Notes: generated from the sequence alone by a model not told the origin. A DNA stretch of 13,452 nt from Euperipatoides rowelli (GCA_003024985.2 PXIH01S0020951.1), one strand, 5' to 3'. Shown: positions 1 through 7,202, numbered from the stretch's first letter. Program-made: numbers and translations.

Positions 1-68
1 TAGCATTAAGGGATAATGCAGGGAGAGAAGTTCTAAAATGGCCGGGCAACGCCGGGTACTTCAGCTAG
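1..68 (+). mobile_element. Helitron 3' end, cut by window start
   Basis: The segment ends with a GC-rich imperfect hairpin (two CCGG words at 42-56) followed by GGTACTTCAGCTAG, and the next base is T. A hairpin a few bases before a terminal CTRR, inserted before T, is the standard 3' signature of Helitron rolling-circle transposons. The same terminal block recurs at 6345-6375, so both belong to one family. The 5' end lies outside the window, and no RepHel coding sequence is visible here. Confidence 0.75.
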
Positions 69-497
69 TAAATTATAAAAAAGAGATGTGTAATATAATA
101 AGCTTACAGAATATCTGCAAGTTAAAGGGTGTATATTATATCTTTTGTGATTTTCATTTTTTATATTTAATATATTGTATTGAGATAGGTCTTTCGATTT
201 GTTAAAACAACACTACTAATTATAACCATTAAATTTTAAAGTTTTTTTTTTTAAAAAAAAGATATTTATTTACAATATATGTACATTACAGGTAGTCGTA
301 CAGAATACAACAATGATGCAGAGTTCTTTTAGGGTTCAAAGGTCGGCCATTATTATTATCTTTCCTATTAATCCAATTTTTCTATCATAGAATGCAAAGT
401 CCTATAATCATTCTGACTGGATGAATAGAACCCTACTCTTCCAGTCTTTCAGAAAGAAAGACATTTTGGATTTCAGGATCAGACAGCATGAGCCTTT

Positions 498-510
498 GAG
501 CCTTGAACCT
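498..510 (-). promoter_or_regulatory. Pol III B box of SINE
   Basis: The minus strand reads AGGTTCAAGGCTC, matching the GGTTCRANNCC B-box pattern in most positions, about 40 bases after the A box. That is normal tRNA-like spacing. Confidence 0.62.
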
Positions 511-547
511 GGCCCGTGCCGACACCAAGGAGCTTAAGGTAGCCCAT

Positions 548-559
548 CCCACTGGACCA
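548..559 (-). promoter_or_regulatory. Pol III A box of SINE
   Basis: The minus strand reads TGGTCCAGTGGG, close to the tRNA A-box consensus TRGCNNAGYNGG. It lies within 14 bases of the SINE 5' end, where an internal pol III promoter is expected. Confidence 0.65.
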
Positions 560-686
560 CCAAATTTTAAAGTTTTCTTTTATGTTAAAAGGAAAAATGG
601 AACAAGCATTCACTGTGTTAACATGAAATGAGAATTTAAACATACTCATATGTTTGTGATAGTTATTGTTATGAATCTAACATTAA

Positions 687-922
687 CCCTTTCCACTCCA
701 AATTAAAATTACATGGATTGCTTTCTTTTAAATCCCCTGATTTTAATTTTAGTTTTTTTTTTAAAAAAATCATTAGGTATGATTAAAAACAAATAGATTT
801 TAGTTCTTTTAAACATAAATTTTATCAATTATAAGCATTTTTTGAGGCTAACAGTGATTGCTCAGTTGTCAATTTGTAAAAAAAGAAATGTTTAACTATG
901 TTCGACAGTGGAGTGGAAAGGG
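687..922. mobile_element. piggyBac-like MITE, 236 bp
   Basis: Perfect 14-bp terminal inverted repeats, CCCTTTCCACTCCA at 687-700 and its complement at 909-922, are flanked on both sides by TTAA (683-686 and 923-926). A TTAA target and termini starting CCC are the hallmarks of the piggyBac superfamily. The interior is AT-rich, contains a T10A7 run at 753-769 and has no coding potential, so this is a non-autonomous element that would need a transposase in trans. The perfect termini suggest it is not very old. Confidence 0.8.
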
Positions 923-926
923 TTAA

Positions 927-1510
927 GCTATCAGCTGTTTCTTGAATCTACGCAAGTGCAGATACTACCTGACAGATAACATAAAAATTACATGTTTCTA
1001 TTATGTACCAAGTGTTTAATTTTGTTATTTATAATTAGTTTTACTTTAAAATTGAGAGAAATGAAATAAACAATAGCGGCAAAAATCAAAAGTTCATAAT
1101 GCAGATATTTTGAATTTCAATTCATGGTGGCACAAATTCTACAATAAAAACCCTATTAGTCTAGAAACAGCATAAAAACCAAGAAATGAATAAATCTTCT
1201 GTGCAATCAGTTTTGGCTTAATTTGGACATATTTTGTACTGCTTTTGGAACTGTTCTGTATAATGAAGGGTCTCTGTGAAGGCAATACAGCTAAATGATA
1301 TTAAGAAGTGCATCGATTATATACCCGATGAGCATAAATGTATTTTAATGATATAATTTCAGCATGTCATCAAATAAAAGACAGACCTGATGATTTTATT
1401 ACTTTTTCAGATATCAACACATTGCTTTTGTTATTTTCTTATATTTTTCTGAATAAAAATAAATATCCAATTTTCAAAATCTCTTTTTATCATTATTAAC
1501 CCAATTCGTG
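927..1510. other. Stretch without recognisable gene
   Basis: AT-rich sequence with stops in all frames. I see no element termini, RNA gene or convincing exon. Confidence 0.6.
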
Positions 1511-1683
1511 TTAAAAGGGCATAAGTGCTTCAAGTTTTAAGTCTTATTTAACAATATTTTAAATTAGCAGTAAACATATGCTAACGTAACCATGATTTCT
1601 TAATTACACTAAAAAAAGTCATTAAATTTCACATAAAACAGTTTTTTTTTTGTGATTTCCCATAATGTTAAAATGCCCTTTAA
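1511..1683. repeat. Possible short TTAA-bounded inverted-repeat element
   Basis: TTAAAAGGGCAT at 1511-1522 is inverted as ATGCCCTTTAA at 1673-1683, about 150 bases apart. The outer bases are TTAA at both ends, as in piggyBac-type MITEs, but the two ends differ by one base in length and the match is short. This is a weak call. Confidence 0.3.
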
Positions 1684-1761
1684 ACATCAATCTATAACAA
1701 AAGATAAAAAAAGTTATGATGGCTGTTGAATTGGTTGTTGAAATGTACCAGCAATTTTCTT

Positions 1762-1820
1762 AGCTGGAAATATGCTAATCATTGTTGAATAATTCAGCAA
1801 TGATTTAGCATATTTCCAGC
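1762..1820. repeat. Long hairpin, 23-bp stem
   Basis: The arm at 1762-1784 (AGCTGGAAATATGCTAATC...) pairs with 1798-1820 with a single base bulge, leaving a 13-base loop. The stem contains the word GCTGGAAATATGCT, which also appears in related form in the palindrome immediately downstream. It could be a foldback element, a MITE remnant or a source of hairpin RNA. The sequence alone does not decide. Confidence 0.8.
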
Positions 1821-1822
1821 AT

Positions 1823-1894
1823 ATTGTTTTGGCTGGTAGAAATATGCTAGTACAATAATTATTGTACCAGCATATTTCTACCAGCCAAAACAAT
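1823..1894. repeat. Near-perfect 72-bp palindrome
   Basis: Bases 1823-1858 are the reverse complement of 1859-1894 with one mismatch and no loop (centre TACAATAA/TTATTGTA). The arms carry GGCTGGTAGAAATATGCT, related to the core of the hairpin two bases upstream. Spacerless palindromes this long are prone to cruciform extrusion and deletion, so persistence of this one is notable. Confidence 0.9.
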
Positions 1895-1991
1895 GCAAAA
1901 ATATTAATTTTATTGAATAAACTTGTGTATTTCTGCTACACTGTTATTTTCATATTGTTTTAAGCAAAGTAGGCTAATTTTTAGCAGCATT

Positions 1992-2026
1992 TTAATCATG
2001 TGACTTACACAATGACATCATGGGTA
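1992..2026 (+). repeat. Solo fragment of the hairpin tandem unit
   Basis: TCATGTGACTTAC, then ATGACATCATGGG, in the same order and orientation as in the units at 2887-3454. It is a detached partial copy about 900 bases upstream of the array, which suggests the unit is mobile or was once more widely spread. Confidence 0.55.
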
Positions 2027-2030
2027 TTAA

Positions 2031-2050
2031 TTTTTTTAAAAAAAAAAAAA
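2031..2050. repeat. T7A13 self-complementary run
   Basis: A T tract joined directly to an A tract. Similar T-then-A runs lie at 242-260, 753-769, 4370-4389, 8343-8354 and 9842-9854. Confidence 0.85.
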
Positions 2051-2153
2051 TTTCCATAGCAAATTTCTGCATCTATTGTTCTACTATTAACATATATATA
2101 CAGTATCTAGTTAACATTATTCTGAACCGGATACAACAGTGCTGTCTTGCCAA

Positions 2154-2239
2154 GGGGCAGTGGTGCAAAGGGGGCAGTGGCACAGAGGGGGGCAGTGGCA
2201 CAGAGGGGGCAGTGGCGCAGAGGGGGGCAGTGGTGCAGA
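2154..2239 (+). repeat. Five tandem 16-18 bp tRNA-head repeats
   Basis: Copies start at 2154, 2170, 2187, 2205 and 2222, with consensus GGGGGCAGTGGYRCAGA. They differ in the length of the G run and at two positions of the GTGGYRCA core. Each copy contains an A-box-like TGGYRCAGAGG, so the SINE carries up to five potential A boxes upstream of one B box. Confidence 0.9.
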
Positions 2240-2241
2240 GG
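2231..2241 (+). promoter_or_regulatory. Pol III A box of SINE (last copy)
   Basis: TGGTGCAGAGG fits the A-box consensus. This copy is nearest to the B box, about 52 bases upstream of it, so it has the most tRNA-like spacing of the five. Confidence 0.55.
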
Positions 2242-2292
2242 GTTGTACTGCGCTGCTTTGTATTCTTGCTATAAGCCCAAGCTAGCAACAAG

Positions 2293-2303
2293 GGTTCGCG
2301 GCT
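2293..2303 (+). promoter_or_regulatory. Pol III B box of SINE
   Basis: GGTTCGCGGCT keeps the invariant GGTTCG and the later C of the tRNA B box. Confidence 0.65.
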
Positions 2304-2550
2304 TGAGCTGTCCGGCCTCGTTTTCAACCTGTCTTTCTTTCTGAAAGATAGAAAGAAATGAGGTGCTTTCAACCNAGTAGTTTGAATCGCTTCGAGGTTA
2401 TGTTCCACCGTTTGCGTAATGCAACAAAGTTACATAACGAGTAGAAATGATATCAACTGAACTACCAGTTGAATAATAGCGGGAAGTCAGTATCAAAATC
2501 ACGAATACTGTAAATAGTGTAAATAGATTGTAAATAGGAAAGACAAGATT

Positions 2551-2568
2551 CGCCTAAGCCGTTAGGCG
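2551..2568 (+). repeat. Perfect hairpin in SINE 3' tail
   Basis: CGCCTAA pairs with TTAGGCG around the tetraloop GCCG, just before the terminal A run. A 3'-terminal stem-loop is where some partner-LINE reverse transcriptases bind, so it may mark the partner. That role is inferred. Confidence 0.8.
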
Positions 2569-2708
2569 GGCATAGACAAAAAAAAATAGTGCTGTCTTAT
2601 TTCTTGCCGTGTCCATTACTCTTAGTTCTATGATTCTTTCCATTTCTGCCATAAATTCAATTTTCTATCAAGAAATACATAATTAATATCATTATAACCT
2701 ATTAAATT

Positions 2709-2762
2709 CCCCGGTGCCACTTAAACAATGAAAGAAAATTTGTCAATATTTTGGCACCGGGG
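2709..2762. repeat. 54-bp segment bounded by 11-bp GC-rich inverted repeats
   Basis: CCCCGGTGCCA at 2709-2719 is exactly inverted as TGGCACCGGGG at 2752-2762, with a 32-base AT-rich spacer. The arms stand out against the AT-rich background. No clear target duplication is seen. It may be an internally deleted transposon or a structured regulatory site. Confidence 0.75.
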
Positions 2763-2790
2763 ATCACTTTATATGCATCACTTTATATGC
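2763..2790 (+). repeat. Perfect 14-bp tandem duplication
   Basis: ATCACTTTATATGC occurs twice in direct succession, immediately after the GC-rich inverted repeat. Confidence 0.9.
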
Positions 2791-2886
2791 ACAAGGTTAC
2801 CTTGGCTGGGTACGAAACCTCTTGACCACGATCCCTTGGCATGGGTATTTATTTTGTTTCTCAACAAGAGTATATGAATCTAAATG

Positions 2887-3454
2887 TCACTTTAAATAAC
2901 AGCTTAAAATAATTAATAATTAAAAATAACGTAGATATGTATTACAATCTGTTAATTTAGTCATGTAACTTCCCCATATTTGCATATGTGGTGAGTCACA
3001 TGAATAAATTAACTAAGGGTAAATAAATCAAATAGTCACTTTAAATAACTAGCATAAAATAATTAATAATTGAAAATAACATGAATATTTATTATATACA
3101 GTTAATTTATGCAAGTGGATCTCCCTTATGATAGCCTATCATAGTAAGTCATATGACCTTATTAACATTACAAGAGAAAATAAATTATTTTAAGCTGGTT
3201 TCTTTAAACCAGGTTAAAATAATAATTGATAATTAAAAATAACATAGATATTTATTATATTCTGTTAATATAGTATTGTGACTTACCCCTTATGACATCA
3301 TTGGGAATCACATGACTAAATTAACTGAATAAGCCAATTGTTTATTTTAACAACCAGCTTAAAATAATTAATAACTAAAAATAACATTCTGTTAATTTAG
3401 TCATGTGACTTCCCCCTGATGAAATCTTGGTGAGTCACATGAGTATATTATCAT
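2887..3454 (+). repeat. Tandem array of about 150-bp hairpin-bearing units
   Basis: Four head-to-tail units align on the word CAGCTTAAAATAATTAATAA near 2900, 3050, 3210 and 3355 (spacings 150, 160 and 145). Each continues with AAAATAACAT, ATTTATTATAT and then an inverted repeat of GTTAATTTAGTCATGTGACT with its complement about 25 bases later (2951-3013, 3101-3166, 3264-3325, 3391-3450). In the first unit the arms match at 18 of 20 positions. Many copies carry TTATGACATCA in the loop. The units have diverged unequally and the second is the most altered. A partial copy lies upstream at 1992-2026 and a fifth unit resumes at 5051, beyond a transposon insertion. Tandem units built around a palindrome resemble MITE-derived satellites. 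Confidence 0.82.
3184..3223. repeat. 18-bp stem hairpin at array unit junction
   Basis: ATTATTTTAAGCTGGTTT at 3184-3201 pairs with 3206-3223 with one mismatch, around the loop CTTT. It straddles the boundary between the second and third array units and is not formed at the other junctions. Confidence 0.85.
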
Positions 3455-4369
3455 AGTAAGAGCATGGAGCTAAGATAAGCTGGAGGCTCCCTATCGTTTG
3501 CCGACAATAACTAGCCTTGAAACCTGTTTGCGCGCAAGGCATGCCAGGATACAACGACTCAAAACATTTGTACTGTAAATGGCAAAGCATTACTCTGTTC
3601 GCTGAAGTCTCGGCGAATTTAAAATGATTTATTTAAGTCTTAGACTTTTAAATACAGATGATTCTGGTATATTATTTAGGGAGGAATAACTCTTAAAATT
3701 TGTAATTATTATAATCCCCTAAAACTTCTCTTTATTATAAAAATATGATGCAGTAATAGATATCATAGGTCATAACCTTATAAGTCCACCTATAATTTTG
3801 TTATAGTATCCTAACGAAAAAGATGGCTATTAATAAAATATAAATTTCATATAAAAACGGCAGTTTTTTAACAAACATATTATGCTTATGTAAAAATATC
3901 AAAATAAAATGCTTTATGAATTAAATATTACAGCACCCAAATAATCAATTATGCTTTTGTATTGAAAAAAAATAATAGGCTAATAGTATTTTGTATGAAA
4001 AGAAATAAATGATAGCTAACATTTACAGTACATGCTGAAAATGACTAAGGAGTAGCCTAAGGATACTATCAAGGGTAGCCTTTATGGATCTGTGCACTGA
4101 AAATTATTTGTTTAAAGTTTTATGTGTGCCAAAATAAATTGTGTAAATAAACGACTTAATTACACATGAAATATGGATAGCAAAGATTGTCTTTTTACGA
4201 GGGAAAAAAAAAGCCTTAGGCTGGATATTTTATTTTCGCTATGTCCTTAACATTAAAAATAATAATGTTTTATTATTTCGTGAATAATTTTGGTTATAGT
4301 GGTATTTTACAATTTCCATTAATTTTTAAAGACTCCCATTTTTAAATGCCTCTGTTGTAGCGATACCCA

Positions 4370-4389
4370 TTTTTTTTTTTAAAAAAAAA
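4370..4389. repeat. T11A9 run inside the transposon
   Basis: The T tract abuts the A tract and is flanked by CCCA on the left and GGG on the right, so the palindrome extends slightly beyond the homopolymers. Confidence 0.85.
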
Positions 4390-4510
4390 GGGAGCAATCT
4401 GTCTTGGTGTAGGCCTATGTTACAAACGTTTTTTAATAAAAATTCCCAAAATTCAAAAGAAGACAAAATATAAAAATAAAAAAAATTATAAAAGAAAAAT
4501 AATACATTGA

Positions 4511-4544
4511 GCGAGGAAAACCTCGCAGGACTATTATAATAGTC
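4511..4544. repeat. Two adjacent perfect palindromes
   Basis: GCGAGGAAAACCTCGC (4511-4526) is a 6-bp stem with an AAAA loop. It is followed two bases later by the loopless 16-bp palindrome GACTATTATAATAGTC (4529-4544). Both lie in the interior of the 1.5-kb transposon. Confidence 0.85.
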
Positions 4545-5050
4545 GCTTGTTGTCCGGTATATTTGTATAACTTTTTATTTAGCTTTGTAAATATTGTTTT
4601 ATTTGACTTTTAACGATAGTGATACAATAATATTGTGTATTAGTTCAATAATGAATAAAATTTGATTTAAACTGCAAATTGTAACTTAATTGTGTTTTAC
4701 GGTATTATAAGTTTCTATTTGCAGGTTGCAGCCAAAAAACATTGTTGCATTCAGCGTACAAATTCCACACTTCATTGCATTCAATAAGCAGTAAAAGTCG
4801 TTTTATAATAAATCACAGAATATAAAATTATATTACAAGTGGAAAATTATCCCTGGTATCTTCTTGGAATTTCTATTATTACTAGACTAACTACCAAACG
4901 CTGCATATGCCGACATGAGTAATGCAAATGTTTTGAATCCAAATATCCCAGAATTCCACAGTAAAAACTATGTAAATGGCTTCATAATTTTGATGTCAGG
5001 GTGCCTCCATCTTATCTCAGCTCCATAAGTAAGAGTGAATCCAATTCTTG

Positions 5051-5125
5051 CTTTAAACAAATAAACTTAAAATAATTAATATTTGAAAATAACATGGATA
5101 TTTATTATATTCATGTAATTAACAA
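5051..5125 (+). repeat. Fifth array unit, truncated
   Basis: CTTTAAACAAATAAACTTAAAATAATTAAT... follows the order of the array units, then AACATGGATATTTATTATATTC. It keeps the plus orientation and loses similarity after about 5115. It is the continuation of the array at 2887-3454 across the transposon insertion. Confidence 0.8.
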
Positions 5126-5844
5126 ATAATATTACTAAAAAAAAAAAATCTTTGACTTAACCACTTTTTAAATCAATCCATCTTAGAAGATTTCCAACAG
5201 AACTTAAAATGATCCAATTTGTATATCTGTGATAGATATCAGTTGAAAGACCACCCAATTTTCTAAATGTTGTTTAACCTGGGCCTCAGCAGTCTTCACA
5301 AGGAGATATTTTGTAAGTTACTACATATCACAGCGTCTTACACTAATTCAAAATGACTGATATTAAGATTTAAATGTTTTGATTTAAAAACGAAGATATA
5401 ATTTAATGAAGTCAATTATATTAGAAAAAAAAAATACCATAATTCTTTCTAGAAGTCATTAGTTTACAATTTAAAATAAATTACTTTTTTTTTTTTATTA
5501 AAGAAATCAAATCGCATTAATTGTTAATGTTGATTTACTTTTTCAATTTGTTTCTTGTAATAGAATACGTGTCATTTAAATCCTTGATTAACTAAAATTA
5601 TATGCTCGTTTCCATGACAACTGAATTTAATGATGTTTGTTGAAGAAAGTCTTGTTTTTAACCCATACAAAAAAAAAAAAAAACTTTTAATTTCAATGTT
5701 TTTAATGTAGGAATAAAGAATTATCAAATACGGTTTTATAAACATATTTTTATAATGTGTAGTATTTTAGATTATTATTATATTTTTTTTTGTGAATTTA
5801 TAAATTGGGTTTAATTAAAATTTTGTCTTTTGTGCTTATAGTTA
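5126..5844. other. Stretch without recognisable gene
   Basis: Very AT-rich with several homopolymer runs (for example 5145-5154, 5485-5496 and 5670-5684). I see no exon, RNA gene or transposon terminus. Confidence 0.6.
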
Positions 5845-6375
5845 TCTCCTATATAAAAGAGAAAATTTTTCCTTCTATCTTTCTAAACAAATCCACAGTT
5901 TACAAGCCAGGATCGTGAAATTTTACAGAAGGGACACTGCCGAGGCAACTAAAAAAATTTGAAATCAAAATTAATTGCGGTTAATTTTTAATTAATTAAA
6001 AACTATTAAAATGCCGGGCTATGCCGGGTAATTTCTACCACGATGGTTAGTTTCTATACAAATCAACAGTTTACAAGCGTAGATCATGAAATTTTACAGA
6101 CAGGCGTATTAAAACACAGCCGAGGCAACTAAAAAAATTTGAAATCAAAATTAATTGTGGTTAATTTTTAATTAATTAAAAAAAAACATTAAAATGCCAG
6201 GCCATGCCGGGTAGTTTCTACCTTGACGGGTAGTTTTTATACAAATCGACAGTTTACAAGCGTAGATCATGAAATTTTACAGAAGGGCGTATTAAAACAT
6301 GGCTGAGGCAACTAAAAAAATTTTAAATCAAAATTAACCTTTAAAATACCGGGCGACGCTGGGTACTTCAGCTAG
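5845..6375 (+). mobile_element. Complete short non-autonomous Helitron, 531 bp
   Basis: It starts TCTCCTATATAAAAGAGAAA after an A (5844) and ends with a GC-rich hairpin (about 6349-6367) and TTCAGCTAG. TC at the 5' end and hairpin plus CTRR at the 3' end are the Helitron signature, and there are no inverted ends or target duplications. The 3' terminal block matches that at 1-68. The base after CTAG is C rather than the expected T, a small deviation. There is no helicase or Rep coding sequence. The body consists of three tandem units, described separately. Confidence 0.8.
5887..6375 (+). repeat. Three tandem units of about 170-180 bp in the Helitron
   Basis: Units start with ACAAATCVACAGTTTACAAG at 5887, 6058 and 6241 (lengths 171, 183 and 135). 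Each has GATCRTGAAATTTTACAGA, GAGGCAACTAAAAAAATTT, then an AT-rich part and a hairpin of the type TGCCGGGCTATGCCGGGTA. Only the last unit follows the hairpin with CTTCAGCTAG. The first two continue with ATTTCTACC or GTTTCTACC into the next unit. The third lacks an internal AT-rich block of about 35 bases. Confidence 0.88.
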
Positions 6376-6760
6376 CTTGTAAGAAAACTATGTTTTCTGA
6401 CTTTTTCCCTATCTGAATTGATTGGATTCTTTAAATAAATAAATGAATAAATAACATAATGAATATCACCTGTTTAAATTGTATTATAAAAGTTATAATT
6501 TTCAGCTTTGTTAGTTTTATTTTGCCCCAAAAAAAATATATTTGTTTAATTCAGAAAAAAATCTTTTTTCATTTAAATGGTGTAAAAATTCAAGTTTTTA
6601 TTAATATTTATAAATAAAAAATAAGCTCTGTGACATCATTATTCTTTTGTTAATCACAGATTGATAGTGTTTTGATTATGCCTGCGATAATATTGTATCT
6701 CTTTGCTTATCAGCATTTTGAAGAAATAGTTGGTGCGAGAGTGACTAACAGTTGTGATCA
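6376..6760. other. Stretch without recognisable element
   Basis: AT-rich. A 57-codon frame from ATG 6678 to TAG 6851 on the plus strand overlaps the minus-strand exon candidate at 6761-6799. I favour the minus reading because it has a strong acceptor and neighbouring exon-like segments on that strand. Confidence 0.45.
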
Positions 6761-6799
6761 CTACAGTATATTATCATCAGACGATGAGGAAAGTCGAGC
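6761..6799 (-). CDS. Candidate terminal coding exon, unrecognised
   Basis: On the minus strand a pyrimidine-rich stretch CCATTCCCCTTTAATGCAG ends at 6800. The following bases translate ARLSSSSDDNIL and stop (TAG at 6763-6761). The previous candidate exon (6985-7133) ends with GGCCAG and a good donor GTAAGA. If it is read in the frame ending ...CNPCHKGQ, the two join in phase 0. The intron would be 185 bases. The exon is short, so the call rests on the acceptor and the matching phase. I do not recognise the protein, and the serine-aspartate tail would suit a cytoplasmic C-terminus. Confidence 0.25.
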   Translation of the reverse strand, partial: ARLSSSSDDNIL

Positions 6800-6915
6800 C
6801 TGCATTAAAGGGGAATGGTTAGATATCCGCAATGCATTTAAATATATTTAGAGACAACCAACAAGACTATAGATTTAAAGCCTATTTATTTATCTTGAGT
6901 GTTTTATTTTATTGT

Positions 6916-6973
6916 AGTTCTATTAAATTAATAAATAGTTCTGGAGTTCTAATAAAGTTAGTAAATAGTATGA
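6916..6973 (+). repeat. Two-copy 29-bp imperfect tandem duplication
   Basis: AGTTCTATTAAATTAATAAA at 6916 and AGTTCTAATAAAGTTAGTAA at 6945 are two diverged copies, lying in the putative intron between the exon candidates. Confidence 0.7.
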
Positions 6974-6984
6974 ATGAATCTTAC

Positions 6985-7133
6985 CTGGCCCTTGTGACAA
7001 GGATTGCACTCAATCTTGAGTGGCATATCTGGGTTGGTGACTCTGGTAGTAGTGGGTCTCTTTGATGGAGCTTGATTCCTTCCTTGGTGTATTTACCACT
7101 GTGCCATACATGTCAGCCACAGCTTCATGATAT
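6985..7133 (-). CDS. Candidate coding exon, unrecognised
   Basis: On the minus strand an acceptor TTAATATAG ends at 7134 and a strong donor CAG/GTAAGATTC follows base 6985. One frame, starting at 7132, gives 40 residues, YHEAVADMYGTVVNTP... to ...HQPRYATQD, with a stop at 7012-7010. It is hydrophilic with several tyrosines, like a receptor cytoplasmic tail. A second frame is open from about 7077 and gives ...TRVTNPDMPLKIECNPCHKGQ up to the donor. Neither frame spans the exon, so either there is a frameshift (decay or draft error) or the exon boundaries are wrong. The composition is clearly less AT-rich than the flanks, which supports real or recent coding. Function unknown. Confidence 0.38.
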
Positions 7134-7202
7134 CTATATTAATGGAAGATAACATAGTATAATAAAGTGGTTAATGAGCATTGAAAAAGAGTCTTGACAG
7201 AA

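Larger units (their letters stand above)
246..561 (-). mobile_element. tRNA-derived SINE with 15-bp target duplication
   Basis: The 15-bp word AAATTTTAAAGTTTT occurs at 231-245 and again at 562-576, exactly flanking this insert. Read on the minus strand, the insert starts GGTGGTCCAGTGGGATGGG, an RNA polymerase III A box, and has a B-box-like AGGTTCAAGGCTC about 40 bases on. A central body of about 200 bases follows, then an AT-rich tail containing TGTAAATAAATATC and a T/A homopolymer. Head, body, tail and target duplication together fit a SINE of about 316 bp. The central body is not a family I can name. It shares a 19-base word with the SINE at 2149-2587. SINEs are non-coding and depend on a partner LINE, whose identity is unknown here. 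Confidence 0.82.
2149..2587 (+). mobile_element. tRNA-derived SINE with multiplied head
   Basis: The 11-bp word AGTGCTGTCTT occurs at 2138-2148 and again at 2588-2598, bounding the insert. It begins with five tandem copies of a tRNA-like head (2154-2239), has a B box GGTTCGCGGCT at 2293-2303, a body containing a hairpin of TTTCTTTCT and its complement around 2332-2356, a TGTAAATAG-rich tail near 2510-2538, a perfect 7-bp hairpin at 2551-2568 and a terminal A9 run. The total of about 439 bp is long for a SINE, mainly because of the repeated head. It is much richer in G+C than its surroundings. Short open frames across it are by-products of the G-rich repeat, not genes. One undetermined base lies at 2375. 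Confidence 0.78.
3463..5027. mobile_element. 1,565-bp non-autonomous DNA transposon inside the array
   Basis: The 8-bp word AGTAAGAG is duplicated at 3455-3462 and 5028-5035. Directly inside are 29-bp terminal inverted repeats, CATGGAGC... at 3463-3491 and TATGGAGC... on the other strand at 4999-5027, matching at 25 of 29 positions. Removing the insert and one target copy brings the fourth array unit to within about 135 bp of the fifth, close to the array period, which independently supports the boundaries. An 8-bp duplication fits hAT or P superfamilies. The CATG start resembles P-type ends and a CA start also fits hAT, so I leave this open. The 1.5-kb AT-rich interior has no transposase-like frame. 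Confidence 0.82.

Noticed and set aside
2154-2303. A functional tRNA gene
   Set aside because: A and B boxes are present but no cloverleaf can be drawn. The head is duplicated and the segment is bounded by a target duplication, so it is a SINE.
2020-2408. Open frames of 65-111 codons on both strands over the G-rich SINE head
   Set aside because: They translate the five-fold repeat of a tRNA-like head, overlap one another on both strands and show no protein-like signal.
2887-3454. CRISPR-like array
   Set aside because: The repeated unit is about 150 bp with no unique spacers, and the host is a eukaryote. It is an ordinary tandem repeat.
6632-6660. Another solo copy of the array unit (TGTGACATCATTATTC...TTAATCACAGA)
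   Set aside because: Only about 12 bases match, which can occur by chance in this composition.
6678-6851. Plus-strand 57-codon ORF starting MPAIILYLF
   Set aside because: Plausible by eye but it overlaps the minus-strand exon candidate, whose acceptor and neighbours make the other strand more likely. Not excluded.
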